Part shown: one piece after another, positions 8,980 to 16,469 of the stretch | How the letters are laid out: the number at the start of each line of letters is the position of its first letter | Position numbering within the stretch: position 1 is the stretch's first letter | Assembly (NCBI RefSeq): GCF_014649755.1 | Contig: NZ_BMTQ01000004.1 | Coordinates: forward strand, 496,001-560,000 | Length of the DNA stretch: 64,000 nucleotides | Origin: Streptomyces litmocidini | GTDB lineage: Bacteria > Actinomycetota > Actinomycetes > Streptomycetales > Streptomycetaceae | Reading direction: 5' to 3' | Made by a program: the position numbers and the translations under genes | Notes under the pieces: generated by a model | What the model was told of the DNA's origin: nothing | The model's database searches: none | The model's input: the letters and a program-made list of their open reading frames with translations, nothing else

Positions 8980-9567
8980 CTACGCCCTCAGCGCCCCGAA
9001 CGCCCCGTGCGCCAGCTTCCGCAGCAGGTCCTCCATCGGCCGGCGGCCGAGGGCCGCCAGGTGCGGGGTCGAGTTGAGCAGGCCGAAGACGGCGTGGACG
9101 GCCGTGCGGGACTCGGACTCCCCCGCGTCGGGGTACAGCTCGCGGACGACCGCGACCCACAGTTCGACGTACTGCCGCTGGAGCTGCCGCACCCGCTTGC
9201 GGTCCTCGTCCTTGAGCCGGTCGAGCTCGCGGTCGTGGAGGGTGATGAGCGGCCGGTCGTCCAGGGCGAAGTCGATGTGCCCGTCGATGAGGGAGGCGAG
9301 GAGCGCCCTGGGGTCGCCGTCCGATTCGGCGGTCCGCAGCCGGCCGCCGTCGAGGAGGCGCTCGCTGATGCCGACGAGCAGCTCGGCGAGCATCGCGTCC
9401 TTGCCCGGGAAGTGGCGGTAGAGCCCGGGGCCGCTGATGCCGACGGCGGCTCCTATCTCGTCCACGCCCACGCCGTGGAAACCGCGCTCGGCGAAGAGGC
9501 GGGCGGCCTCCTTGAGGATCTGCTCGCGGCGGGTGGGCGCGTCGATCCGCGTCGGGCTCGTGGTCAT
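8980..9567 (-). CDS. TetR-family repressor, probable regulator of the acyl-CoA operon
   Basis: A 195-aa TetR regulator. The N-terminal helix-turn-helix (about residues 12-58) reads REQILKEAARLFAERGFHGV followed by GISGPGLYRHFPGKDAML, and a helical ligand domain fills the rest. The ATG at 9567 was chosen over an upstream in-frame codon because it gives the usual short N-terminus. The gene is divergent from the carboxylase/HMG-CoA-lyase operon, and the 87-bp gap holds two copies of a GTTAA...TTAAC palindrome. It is therefore most likely the repressor of that operon and of itself, with an acyl-CoA intermediate as probable effector (inference). Confidence 0.85.
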   Translation of the reverse strand: MTTSPTRIDAPTRREQILKEAARLFAERGFHGVGVDEIGAAVGISGPGLYRHFPGKDAMLAELLVGISERLLDGGRLRTAESDGDPRALLASLIDGHIDFALDDRPLITLHDRELDRLKDEDRKRVRQLQRQYVELWVAVVRELYPDAGESESRTAVHAVFGLLNSTPHLAALGRRPMEDLLRKLAHGAFGALRA

Positions 9568-9589
9568 GCGATCAATTCTAGACAACCCC

Positions 9590-9605
9590 GTTAGCGGTCG
9601 TTAAC
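9590..9605. promoter_or_regulatory. TetR-type operator copy 1
   Basis: GTTAGCGGTCGTTAAC is an imperfect 16-bp palindrome (GTTA...TAAC arms), 23 bp upstream of the TetR start. It matches the second copy at 9619 in its arms, and the centres are 29 bp apart. Confidence 0.55.
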
Positions 9606-9618
9606 CTGAGCGACATAC

Positions 9619-9634
9619 GTTAACGCTCATTAAC
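9619..9634. promoter_or_regulatory. TetR-type operator copy 2
   Basis: GTTAACGCTCATTAAC is a near-perfect 16-bp palindrome 20 bp upstream of the carboxyltransferase start. Together with the copy at 9590 it forms a paired operator in the divergent promoter, a classic arrangement for autoregulated TetR repressors. Confidence 0.6.
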
Positions 9635-9654
9635 CGAGCAAGGGAGCTCGAGGG

Positions 9655-11262
9655 ATGCAGCAGGCACCTGTGCTGACGAGCGCGGCGGATCCCGCGTCCG
9701 CGGCCTGGCAGGCCAACGAGGCGGCCCATCACGAGCTGGCGGCGACCCTGCGCGCCAAGCTCGCGGCGGCCGCCCTGGGCGGTGGTGAGAAGTCCAGGGC
9801 CCGGCACACCGCGCGCGGCAAGCTGCTGCCGCGGGACCGGGTGGACGCGCTGCTCGACCCGGGCTCGCCGTTCCTGGAGCTGGCCCCGCTCGCGGCGAAC
9901 GGCATGTACGGCGACCAGGCCCCGGCGGCCGGCGTCATCGCGGGCATCGGCCGGGTCTCCGGGCGCGAGTGCGTGATCGTGGCGAACGACGCGACCGTCA
10001 AGGGCGGCACGTACTACCCGATGACGGTGAAGAAGCACCTGCGCGCCCAGGAGGTGGCACTGGAGAACCGTCTCCCCTGCCTCTACCTGGTCGACTCGGG
10101 CGGCGCCTTCCTGCCGATGCAGGACGAGGTCTTCCCGGACCGGGAGCACTTCGGCCGGATCTTCTTCAACCAGGCCCGGATGTCCGGCGCCGGCATCCCG
10201 CAGATCGCGGCGGTCATGGGCTCCTGCACGGCCGGCGGCGCGTACGTCCCGGCGATGAGCGACGAGGCCGTGATCGTACGGAACCAGGGCACGATCTTCC
10301 TGGGCGGTCCGCCGCTGGTGAAGGCCGCGACGGGCGAGGTCGTCACGGCGGAGGAGCTCGGCGGCGGCGAGGTCCACTCGCGGATCTCCGGCGTCACCGA
10401 CCACCTCGCCGAGGACGACGCGCACGCGCTGCGCATCGTCCGGAACATCGTCGCCACGCTGCCCGAGCGGGGCCCGCTGCCCTGGAAGGTCGAGCCGGCC
10501 GAGGAGCCGAAGGTCGACCCGTACGGGCTGTACGGGGCGGTGCCGGTGGACTCCCGGACCCCCTACGACGTGCGCGAGGTGATCGCCCGGGTCGTGGACG
10601 GCTCCCGCTTCCAGGAGTTCAAGGCCGAGTACGGGCAGACGCTGGTCACCGGCTTCGCCCGGATCCACGGCCACCCGGTCGGCATCGTCGCCAACAACGG
10701 CATCCTGTTCGCCGAGTCGGCCCAGAAGGGCGCGCACTTCATCGAGCTGTGCGACCAGCGCGGGATCCCGCTCGTCTTCCTGCAGAACATCACCGGCTTC
10801 ATGGTCGGCAAGGCCTACGAGCACGGCGGCATCGCGAAGCACGGCGCCAAGATGGTCACGGCCGTGGCCACCACCCGGGTGCCGAAGCTGACGGTCGTCG
10901 TCGGCGGTTCGTACGGCGCGGGCAACTACTCGATGTGCGGCCGGGCGTACTCCCCCCGCTTCCTGTGGATGTGGCCCAACGCCAAGATCTCGGTCATGGG
11001 CGGCGAGCAGGCCGCTTCCGTCCTCGCGACCGTCAAGCGCGACCAGCTCGGCGACGGGTGGAGCGCCGAGGAGGAAGAGGCCTTCAAGGCCCCGATCCGC
11101 GAGCAGTACGAGACGCAGGGCAGCGCCTACTACGCGACCGCCCGACTGTGGGACGACGGGGTCATCGACCCGCTGGAGACCCGGCAGGTCCTCGGCCTCG
11201 CCCTGACCGCCTGTGCCAACGCGCCCCTGGGTGACCCCCAGTTCGGCGTCTTCCGGATGTGA
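9655..11262 (+). CDS. accD1: Acyl-CoA carboxylase beta subunit (carboxyltransferase), methylcrotonyl-CoA type
   Basis: A 535-aa biotin-dependent carboxyltransferase that moves CO2 from carboxybiotin to an acyl-CoA. Family features are [77 protein letters not shown], and the second-half [13 protein letters not shown] with [20 protein letters not shown]. These last two are characteristic of methylcrotonyl-CoA carboxylase-type subunits. It is first in an operon with the biotin carboxylase subunit, HMG-CoA lyase and an acyl-CoA dehydrogenase, which together match leucine/isovalerate degradation. A GAGGG site precedes the ATG. Confidence 0.92.
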   Translation: MQQAPVLTSAADPASAAWQANEAAHHELAATLRAKLAAAALGGGEKSRARHTARGKLLPRDRVDALLDPGSPFLELAPLAANGMYGDQAPAAGVIAGIGRVSGRECVIVANDATVKGGTYYPMTVKKHLRAQEVALENRLPCLYLVDSGGAFLPMQDEVFPDREHFGRIFFNQARMSGAGIPQIAAVMGSCTAGGAYVPAMSDEAVIVRNQGTIFLGGPPLVKAATGEVVTAEELGGGEVHSRISGVTDHLAEDDAHALRIVRNIVATLPERGPLPWKVEPAEEPKVDPYGLYGAVPVDSRTPYDVREVIARVVDGSRFQEFKAEYGQTLVTGFARIHGHPVGIVANNGILFAESAQKGAHFIELCDQRGIPLVFLQNITGFMVGKAYEHGGIAKHGAKMVTAVATTRVPKLTVVVGGSYGAGNYSMCGRAYSPRFLWMWPNAKISVMGGEQAASVLATVKRDQLGDGWSAEEEEAFKAPIREQYETQGSAYYATARLWDDGVIDPLETRQVLGLALTACANAPLGDPQFGVFRM

Positions 11263-11276
11263 AGGGCTCCCAGAAG

Positions 11277-13277
11277 ATGCAGAGCATGTTCGACACCGTC
11301 CTCGTGGCCAACCGGGGCGAGATCGCCGTCCGCGTCATCCGCACCCTGCGGGAGATGGGCGTGCGCTCGGTGGCCGTCCACAGCGACGCGGACGCCGAGG
11401 CCCGGCACGTGCGGGAGGCGGACACGGCGGTGCGGATCGGTCCGCCGCCGGCCGCCGAGTCGTACCTGTCCGTGCCGGCGCTGCTGGAGGCGGCCCGGCG
11501 GACCGGGGCGCAGGCCGTGCACCCCGGCTACGGGTTCCTGGCGGAGAACGCCGCCTTCGCGCAGGCCTGCGCGGACGCGGGTCTCGTCTTCATCGGCCCG
11601 TCCGCGACCGCGATCTCCCTCATGGGCGACAAGATCCGCGCCAAGGAGACCGTGAAGGCCGCGGGCGTGCCCGTGGTCCCCGGCGCGGCCGACCCCGAAC
11701 TGGCCGAGGCCGCCCGCGAGCTGGGCGCGCCCGTCCTGCTCAAGCCCAGCGCGGGCGGCGGCGGCAAGGGCATGCGGCTGGTCCGCGACCTGTCGACGCT
11801 CGACGACGAGATCGCGGCGGCCCGGCGCGAGGCCCGTTCCTCCTTCGGCGACGACACGCTGCTCGTGGAGCGGTGGATCGACCGGCCCCGGCACATCGAG
11901 ATCCAGGTGCTCGCGGACTCCCACGGGAACGTGATCCACCTCGGCGAGCGCGAGTGCTCGCTCCAGCGCCGCCACCAGAAGATCATCGAGGAGGCGCCGA
12001 GCGTCCTGCTCACCCCGGAGATCCGGGCGTCGATGGGCGCGGCGGCGGTCGAGGCGGCGCGTTCCTGCGGCTATGTGGGCGCGGGCACGGTCGAGTTCAT
12101 CGTGCCGGGCGGCGACCCCTCCTCGTACTACTTCATGGAGATGAACACCCGCCTCCAGGTCGAGCACCCGGTGACCGAGCTGATCACCGGCATCGACCTG
12201 GTGGAGTGGCAGCTGCGGGTGGCGGCGGGCGAGCCGCTGCCGTTCGCCCAGGAGGACGTCCGCCTGGACGGCTGGGCGGTCGAGGCCCGGATCTGCGCGG
12301 AGGACCCCGCGCGCGGCTTCCTGCCGTCGGGCGGCACGGTGCTGGCGCTCCACGAGCCCCGGGGCGCGGGCGTACGGACCGACTCGGGCCTCTCCGAGGG
12401 CACGGAGGTCTCGTCCCTCTACGACCCGATGCTGTCGAAGGTCATCGTGCACGCGGCGGACCGTCCCACGGCCCTGCGGAAGCTGCGCGCCGCGCTCGGC
12501 GAACTGGTCACCCTGGGCGTGCCCACGAACGCGGGCTTCCTGCGCCGTCTCCTCGCCCACCCGGACGTCGTCTCGGGCGACCTGGACACGGGCCTGGTGG
12601 AGCGGGACGCGGAGTCGCTGGTCGACACGGGGGTCCCGGCGGAGGTGTACGCGGCGGCGGCACTGCTGCGCCACTTCCCGCCGGCCCCCGCCGCTTCCGG
12701 CTGGGCCGACCCCTTCGGCGGCCGTACGGGCTGGCGCCTGGGCGGCACCCCCGCCTGGACGGCGCTGGACTTCCGCGTCCCCGGCCACGAGCCGGTGACC
12801 GTCCGCCTGCGCGGCGGGGCACCGTCCGCCGAGCTCCTGCTCGGCGAGGGCGCGGAGGCCGTCTCCGCCGCCACCGTCGGCACGGTCACCGGATCCGAGC
12901 TGGTCGTGGCCGTCGACGGCGTCACCCACCGCTTCACCGTCGCCCCCTCCCCGGAGGGGCGCTGGCTCGGCCGGGACGGGGACTCCTGGCACGTCCTGGA
13001 CCACGACCCCGTCGAGGCCGCGCTCTCCGGGGCCCGGCACGGGGGCGCCGACACGCTCGCCGCGCCGATGCCCGGGACCGTGACGGTCGTGAAGGTGGCC
13101 GTCGGGGACGAGGTGGAGGCCGGGCAGAGCCTGCTGGTGGTCGAGGCGATGAAGATGGAGCACGTCATCTCCGCCCCGCACGCCGGCACCGTCACCGAGC
13201 TGGACGTCACGCCCGGCACCACCGTCGCCATGGACCAGGTCCTGGCCGTGGTGACGCCCCGCGAGGAGGACGCATGA
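11277..13277 (+). CDS. accC: Biotin carboxylase / biotin carboxyl carrier alpha subunit
   Basis: A protein of about 666 aa. The N-terminal biotin carboxylase (VLVANRGEIAVRVIRTLREM, VHPGYGFLAENAAFAQAC, the ATP-grasp loop SAGGGGKGMRLV, MEMNTRLQVEHPVTE) leads to a C-terminal biotinyl domain with the biotin-attachment motif VVEAMKMEHV. It ATP-dependently carboxylates biotin for the preceding carboxyltransferase. Start choice: the ATG at 11277 follows AAGGG at a reasonable spacing. An in-frame GTG at 11259 would overlap the upstream TGA, and an ATG at 11286 gives the canonical MFDTVLVANRG. Its stop overlaps the HMG-CoA lyase start (ATGA). Confidence 0.92.
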   Translation: MQSMFDTVLVANRGEIAVRVIRTLREMGVRSVAVHSDADAEARHVREADTAVRIGPPPAAESYLSVPALLEAARRTGAQAVHPGYGFLAENAAFAQACADAGLVFIGPSATAISLMGDKIRAKETVKAAGVPVVPGAADPELAEAARELGAPVLLKPSAGGGGKGMRLVRDLSTLDDEIAAARREARSSFGDDTLLVERWIDRPRHIEIQVLADSHGNVIHLGERECSLQRRHQKIIEEAPSVLLTPEIRASMGAAAVEAARSCGYVGAGTVEFIVPGGDPSSYYFMEMNTRLQVEHPVTELITGIDLVEWQLRVAAGEPLPFAQEDVRLDGWAVEARICAEDPARGFLPSGGTVLALHEPRGAGVRTDSGLSEGTEVSSLYDPMLSKVIVHAADRPTALRKLRAALGELVTLGVPTNAGFLRRLLAHPDVVSGDLDTGLVERDAESLVDTGVPAEVYAAAALLRHFPPAPAASGWADPFGGRTGWRLGGTPAWTALDFRVPGHEPVTVRLRGGAPSAELLLGEGAEAVSAATVGTVTGSELVVAVDGVTHRFTVAPSPEGRWLGRDGDSWHVLDHDPVEAALSGARHGGADTLAAPMPGTVTVVKVAVGDEVEAGQSLLVVEAMKMEHVISAPHAGTVTELDVTPGTTVAMDQVLAVVTPREEDA

Positions 13278-14209
13278 GCGCCGCACTGCCGATGACCGTG
13301 CCCGACCCGTCGCTGCCCGCCCGGGTGCGGATCCACGAGGTCGGGGCCCGGGACGGGCTGCAGAACGAGAAGACGGCCGTCCCGACCGGGGTGAAGGCCG
13401 AGTTCGTGCGGCGGCTCGCGGCCGCCGGCCTGACGACGATCGAGGCGACGAGCTTCGTGCACCCGAAGTGGGTGCCGCAGCTCGCCGACGCGGAGGAGCT
13501 GTTCCCGCTCGTCCGCGACCTCCCGGTCCGGCTGCCCGTCCTCGTGCCGAACGAGCGCGGTCTCGACCGCGCCCTCGCGCTGGGCGCCCGTGAGGTCGCC
13601 GTGTTCGCCTCGGCGACCGAGTCCTTCGCGAAGGCCAATCTGAACCGGACCGTGGACGAGGCGCTCGCGATGTTCGCGCCGACCGTCACCCGGGCCATAG
13701 AGGCCGGGCTGAAGGTGCGCGGCTACCTGTCGATGTGCTTCGGCGACCCCTGGGAGGGCGCCGTGCCGGTCGAGCAGGTGGTCAGGGTCACCAAGGCCCT
13801 CGCCGACATGGGCTGCGACGAGCTGAGCCTCGGGGACACCATCGGGGTCGCGACCCCGGGCCACGTCCGGGCGCTCCTGACGGCCCTGGACGAGGGCGGG
13901 GTGCCCACCTCCCGCATCGCCGTGCACTTCCACGACACGTACGGGCAGGCGCTGTCCAACACCCTGGCCGCCCTGCGGCACGGGGTGACCACCGTCGACG
14001 CCTCCGCCGGCGGCCTCGGCGGCTGCCCGTACGCGAAGAGCGCGACCGGAAACCTCGCCACCGAGGACCTCGTGTGGATGCTCGACGGCCTCGGCATCGA
14101 GACCGGGGTCGATCTGGCCGCCCTCACCGCCACGAGCGTGTGGATGGCCGAACAGCTGGGCCGGCCCAGCCCCTCCCGTACCGTCCGCGCCCTCTCCCAC
14201 AAGGAGTGA
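13274..14209 (+). CDS. hmgL: Hydroxymethylglutaryl-CoA lyase
   Basis: A 311-aa TIM-barrel lyase that splits HMG-CoA (or a related 3-hydroxyacyl-CoA) into acetyl-CoA and acetoacetate. Hallmarks are EVGARDGLQNEK at the N-terminus, SFVHPKWVPQLADAEE, SLGDTIGVATPG, the metal-binding HFHDTYGQALSN and the active-site cysteine loop GGLGGCPYAKSATGNLATED. The ATG overlaps the TGA of the alpha subunit (ATGA), with GAGGAGGA just upstream. It is the last specific step of leucine breakdown and fits the operon. Confidence 0.94.
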   Translation: MSAALPMTVPDPSLPARVRIHEVGARDGLQNEKTAVPTGVKAEFVRRLAAAGLTTIEATSFVHPKWVPQLADAEELFPLVRDLPVRLPVLVPNERGLDRALALGAREVAVFASATESFAKANLNRTVDEALAMFAPTVTRAIEAGLKVRGYLSMCFGDPWEGAVPVEQVVRVTKALADMGCDELSLGDTIGVATPGHVRALLTALDEGGVPTSRIAVHFHDTYGQALSNTLAALRHGVTTVDASAGGLGGCPYAKSATGNLATEDLVWMLDGLGIETGVDLAALTATSVWMAEQLGRPSPSRTVRALSHKE

Positions 14210-14217
14210 CGAAAGAC

Positions 14218-15378
14218 ATGTCCCTCGACCACCGGCTCACCGAAGAGCACGAGGAACTCCGCCGCACCGTCGAGGAGTTCGCCCACGACGTCGTGGCGCC
14301 GAAGATCGGCGACTACTACGAGCGGCACGAGTTCCCGTACGAGATCGTCCGCGAGATGGGCCGCATGGGCCTCTTCGGGCTGCCCTTCCCCGAGGAGTAC
14401 GGCGGCATGGGCGGCGACTACCTGGCCCTCGGGATCGCCCTGGAGGAGCTGGCCCGGGTCGACTCCTCCGTGGCCATCACCCTGGAGGCGGGCGTCTCGC
14501 TCGGCGCCATGCCGGTCTTCCGCTTCGGCACGGAGGAGCAGAAGCGCGAGTGGCTGCCGAAGCTGTGCTCCGGCGAGGTGCTGGGCGCCTTCGGCCTCAC
14601 CGAGCCCGGCGCGGGCAGCGACGCCGGCGGCACCCGCACCACCGCCGTCCGGGACGGCGACCACTGGGTCGTCAACGGTTCGAAGTGCTTCATCACCAAC
14701 TCCGGCACGGACATCACGGGTCTGGTGACGGTCACGGCGGTCACCGGCCGCAAGCCCGACGGGCGTCCGCTGATCTCCTCGATCATCGTGCCGTCCGGCA
14801 CCCCGGGCTTCACGGTCGCCGCCCCGTACTCGAAGGTCGGCTGGAACGCCTCGGACACCCGTGAGCTCTCCTTCGACGACGTCCGCGTCCCGGTGGAGAA
14901 CCTCCTCGGCGAGGAGGGCCGCGGGTACGCGCAGTTCCTGCGGATCCTGGACGAGGGCCGGGTCGCGATCGCGGCGCTCGCGACGGGCCTCGCGCAGGGC
15001 TGTGTGGACGAGTCGGTGAAGTACGCGCACGAGCGGCACGCCTTCGGGTCGCCGATCAGCTCGTACCAGGCCGTCCAGTTCAAGATCGCCGACATGGAGA
15101 TGAAGGCGCACATGGCCCGGATCGGCTGGCGGGACGCGGCCTCGCGGCTCGTGCTCGGCGAGCCGTTCAAGAAGGAGGCGGCGATCGCGAAGCTGTACTC
15201 CTCCACGGTGGCGGTGGACAACGCCCGCGAGGCGACCCAGATCCACGGCGGCTACGGCTTCATGAACGAGTACCCGGTGGCCCGGATGTGGCGCGACTCG
15301 AAGATCCTGGAGATCGGCGAGGGCACCAGCGAGGTCCAGCGGATGCTGATCGCCCGGGAGCTGGGTCTCCCGGCCTGA
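14218..15378 (+). CDS. acdH: Acyl-CoA dehydrogenase (isovaleryl/branched-chain type)
   Basis: A 386-aa FAD enzyme, the fourth gene of the operon, 8 bp after HMG-CoA lyase with AAGGAG across the junction. Motifs are LPFPEEYGGMGGDYLALGIA, LTEPGAGSDAGGTRTTA, NGSKCFITNSGTDITG, the IHGGYGFMNEYPVARMWRDS segment and ILEIGEGTSEVQRMLIAREL. The gene at this syntenic position in Streptomyces is acdH, a broad-specificity branched-chain acyl-CoA dehydrogenase; that identity is recalled, not shown here. A strong terminator follows. Confidence 0.92.
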   Translation: MSLDHRLTEEHEELRRTVEEFAHDVVAPKIGDYYERHEFPYEIVREMGRMGLFGLPFPEEYGGMGGDYLALGIALEELARVDSSVAITLEAGVSLGAMPVFRFGTEEQKREWLPKLCSGEVLGAFGLTEPGAGSDAGGTRTTAVRDGDHWVVNGSKCFITNSGTDITGLVTVTAVTGRKPDGRPLISSIIVPSGTPGFTVAAPYSKVGWNASDTRELSFDDVRVPVENLLGEEGRGYAQFLRILDEGRVAIAALATGLAQGCVDESVKYAHERHAFGSPISSYQAVQFKIADMEMKAHMARIGWRDAASRLVLGEPFKKEAAIAKLYSSTVAVDNAREATQIHGGYGFMNEYPVARMWRDSKILEIGEGTSEVQRMLIARELGLPA

Positions 15379-15394
15379 CGGGAAGAACGGACAG

Positions 15395-15427
15395 AAGGGG
15401 CGCGCGGCTTCAGGCCGTGCGCCCCTT
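15395..15427 (+). terminator. Terminator after acdH
   Basis: A hairpin with AAGGGGCGC...GCGCCCCTT arms and an inner CGGC/GCCG stem around the loop TTCAG. It closes the four-gene operon 17 bp after its stop and also lies just past the converging gene at 15440. Confidence 0.75.
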
Positions 15428-15439
15428 CCTCGTGCCTCA

Positions 15440-16096
15440 TCAGGCCGTGACGGCTCCGGCACCCTCGCCCGGCGTGGCGTTCCACTCCCGGATCCGGGCC
15501 GCGAGCGCGGCGAGGCGCGGGTCGAGCGGGCCGACGGCGATGGAGAAGAGGGACTCGTCCACCGGCTCGTCGTCACCGCCCCAGCGGACCACGCCGTCGC
15601 AGTCCGCGAGGATGGCGCGGACGGTGTCGGTCTGGAGCGGGAACAGCGTTCCGCGCGTCGCCCCGGTGCCCGGGCGGATCCGCACGGCCGTGCCGGACGC
15701 GAGGTTCGACTCGGGGTGGCGGCGGCGCACCTCCGCGGCGGGGCGCCAGCCTGCGAGGTCTCCGGTGTGGAGCTCCTCCACCTCGTAGTGGAAGCGGCGC
15801 ACGACGTGGAGCAGGACGGTCTCGACGTCGCCGATCCACACCGGCACGGTCAGTCCGGTGCCGGCCACCGAGCGCGTCCACACCTGGGAGTCGCGGTCGA
15901 CGTTGGTCTGGATGGTCCAGCCGTTGGCGGAGGTCGCCGGGCGCTCGGGCTTGCGGGCCCCCGGGACGGTGCCGTCGGCGGCGCCCGCGCCGGGCGCGGC
16001 GACGGCCGTGGCGGACAGGGCCGGGCCGAGGGCGGCGGCCGCGCCCACGACGGCGGCGGTCCGCACGACCGTACGGCGCGTCATCTTCTGCTGCAT
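15440..16096 (-). CDS. Tat-exported M15 (DD-carboxypeptidase)-like protein lacking zinc ligands
   Basis: About 218 aa. It begins with a twin-arginine signal (TRRTVVRTAAVVGAAAALGP, cleavage near residue 34, VAAP). The rest follows Streptomyces M15 carboxypeptidase-like proteins: TVLLHVVRRFHYEVEELHTG, then SNLASGTAV and GVVRWGGDDEP...ESLFSI. Active members have SNHASGTAID and a late EMHF; here these read SNLASGTAVR (residues 130-139) and ESLF (181-184). All three zinc ligands (H, D, H) are therefore replaced, and it is probably a binding protein rather than an enzyme. The ATG at 16096 was chosen; a GTG at 16105 is nearer the AGGAGA site but too close. Confidence 0.65.
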   Translation of the reverse strand: MQQKMTRRTVVRTAAVVGAAAALGPALSATAVAAPGAGAADGTVPGARKPERPATSANGWTIQTNVDRDSQVWTRSVAGTGLTVPVWIGDVETVLLHVVRRFHYEVEELHTGDLAGWRPAAEVRRRHPESNLASGTAVRIRPGTGATRGTLFPLQTDTVRAILADCDGVVRWGGDDEPVDESLFSIAVGPLDPRLAALAARIREWNATPGEGAGAVTA

Positions 16097-16124
16097 GTGC
16101 TTCACATCTCCTCTCGAGTCTTCG

Positions 16125-16439
16125 TCAGAACAGTCCGATCGCCAGGAAGGGCGCCAGGGAAGCCACCGCGCACACCGTCCAGAACACGGTCCTCGGGGCG
16201 GGCGTCCGGCGCGCGAGGCGCCGGTTCACCAGGCCCCAGACGAGGCCGTAGGTCCCGAGGACCGGTACGACGACGACCAGCCACAGCGACATGCCGTCGT
16301 TCTCGTTCGGGTCCTGCGCCGTCCACCCGAGGGCGGCGAGCGGCCCGTTGGCCAGGACGTACCAGACCAGGAAGTACGGAACGATCCCGGGCACGCCGAG
16401 CAGCAGGTTCACCGCGGCCGGCACGAAAAGCTTCCTCAT
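16125..16439 (-). CDS. Small integral membrane protein
   Basis: A 104-aa protein with three hydrophobic segments: about residues 5-28 (VPAAVNLLLGVPGIVPYFLV), 51-70 (SLWLVVVVPVLGTYGLVWGL) and 85-104. The second follows a short acidic loop (DPNENDG). I recognise no family. It lies between the M15-like gene and the DUF1906 gene on the same strand, with gaps of about 30 bp, so the three probably form one transcript. Confidence 0.6.
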   Translation of the reverse strand: MRKLFVPAAVNLLLGVPGIVPYFLVWYVLANGPLAALGWTAQDPNENDGMSLWLVVVVPVLGTYGLVWGLVNRRLARRTPAPRTVFWTVCAVASLAPFLAIGLF

Positions 16440-16469
16440 GCACCCATTCTTCGCGATCGGCGGGGGCCG

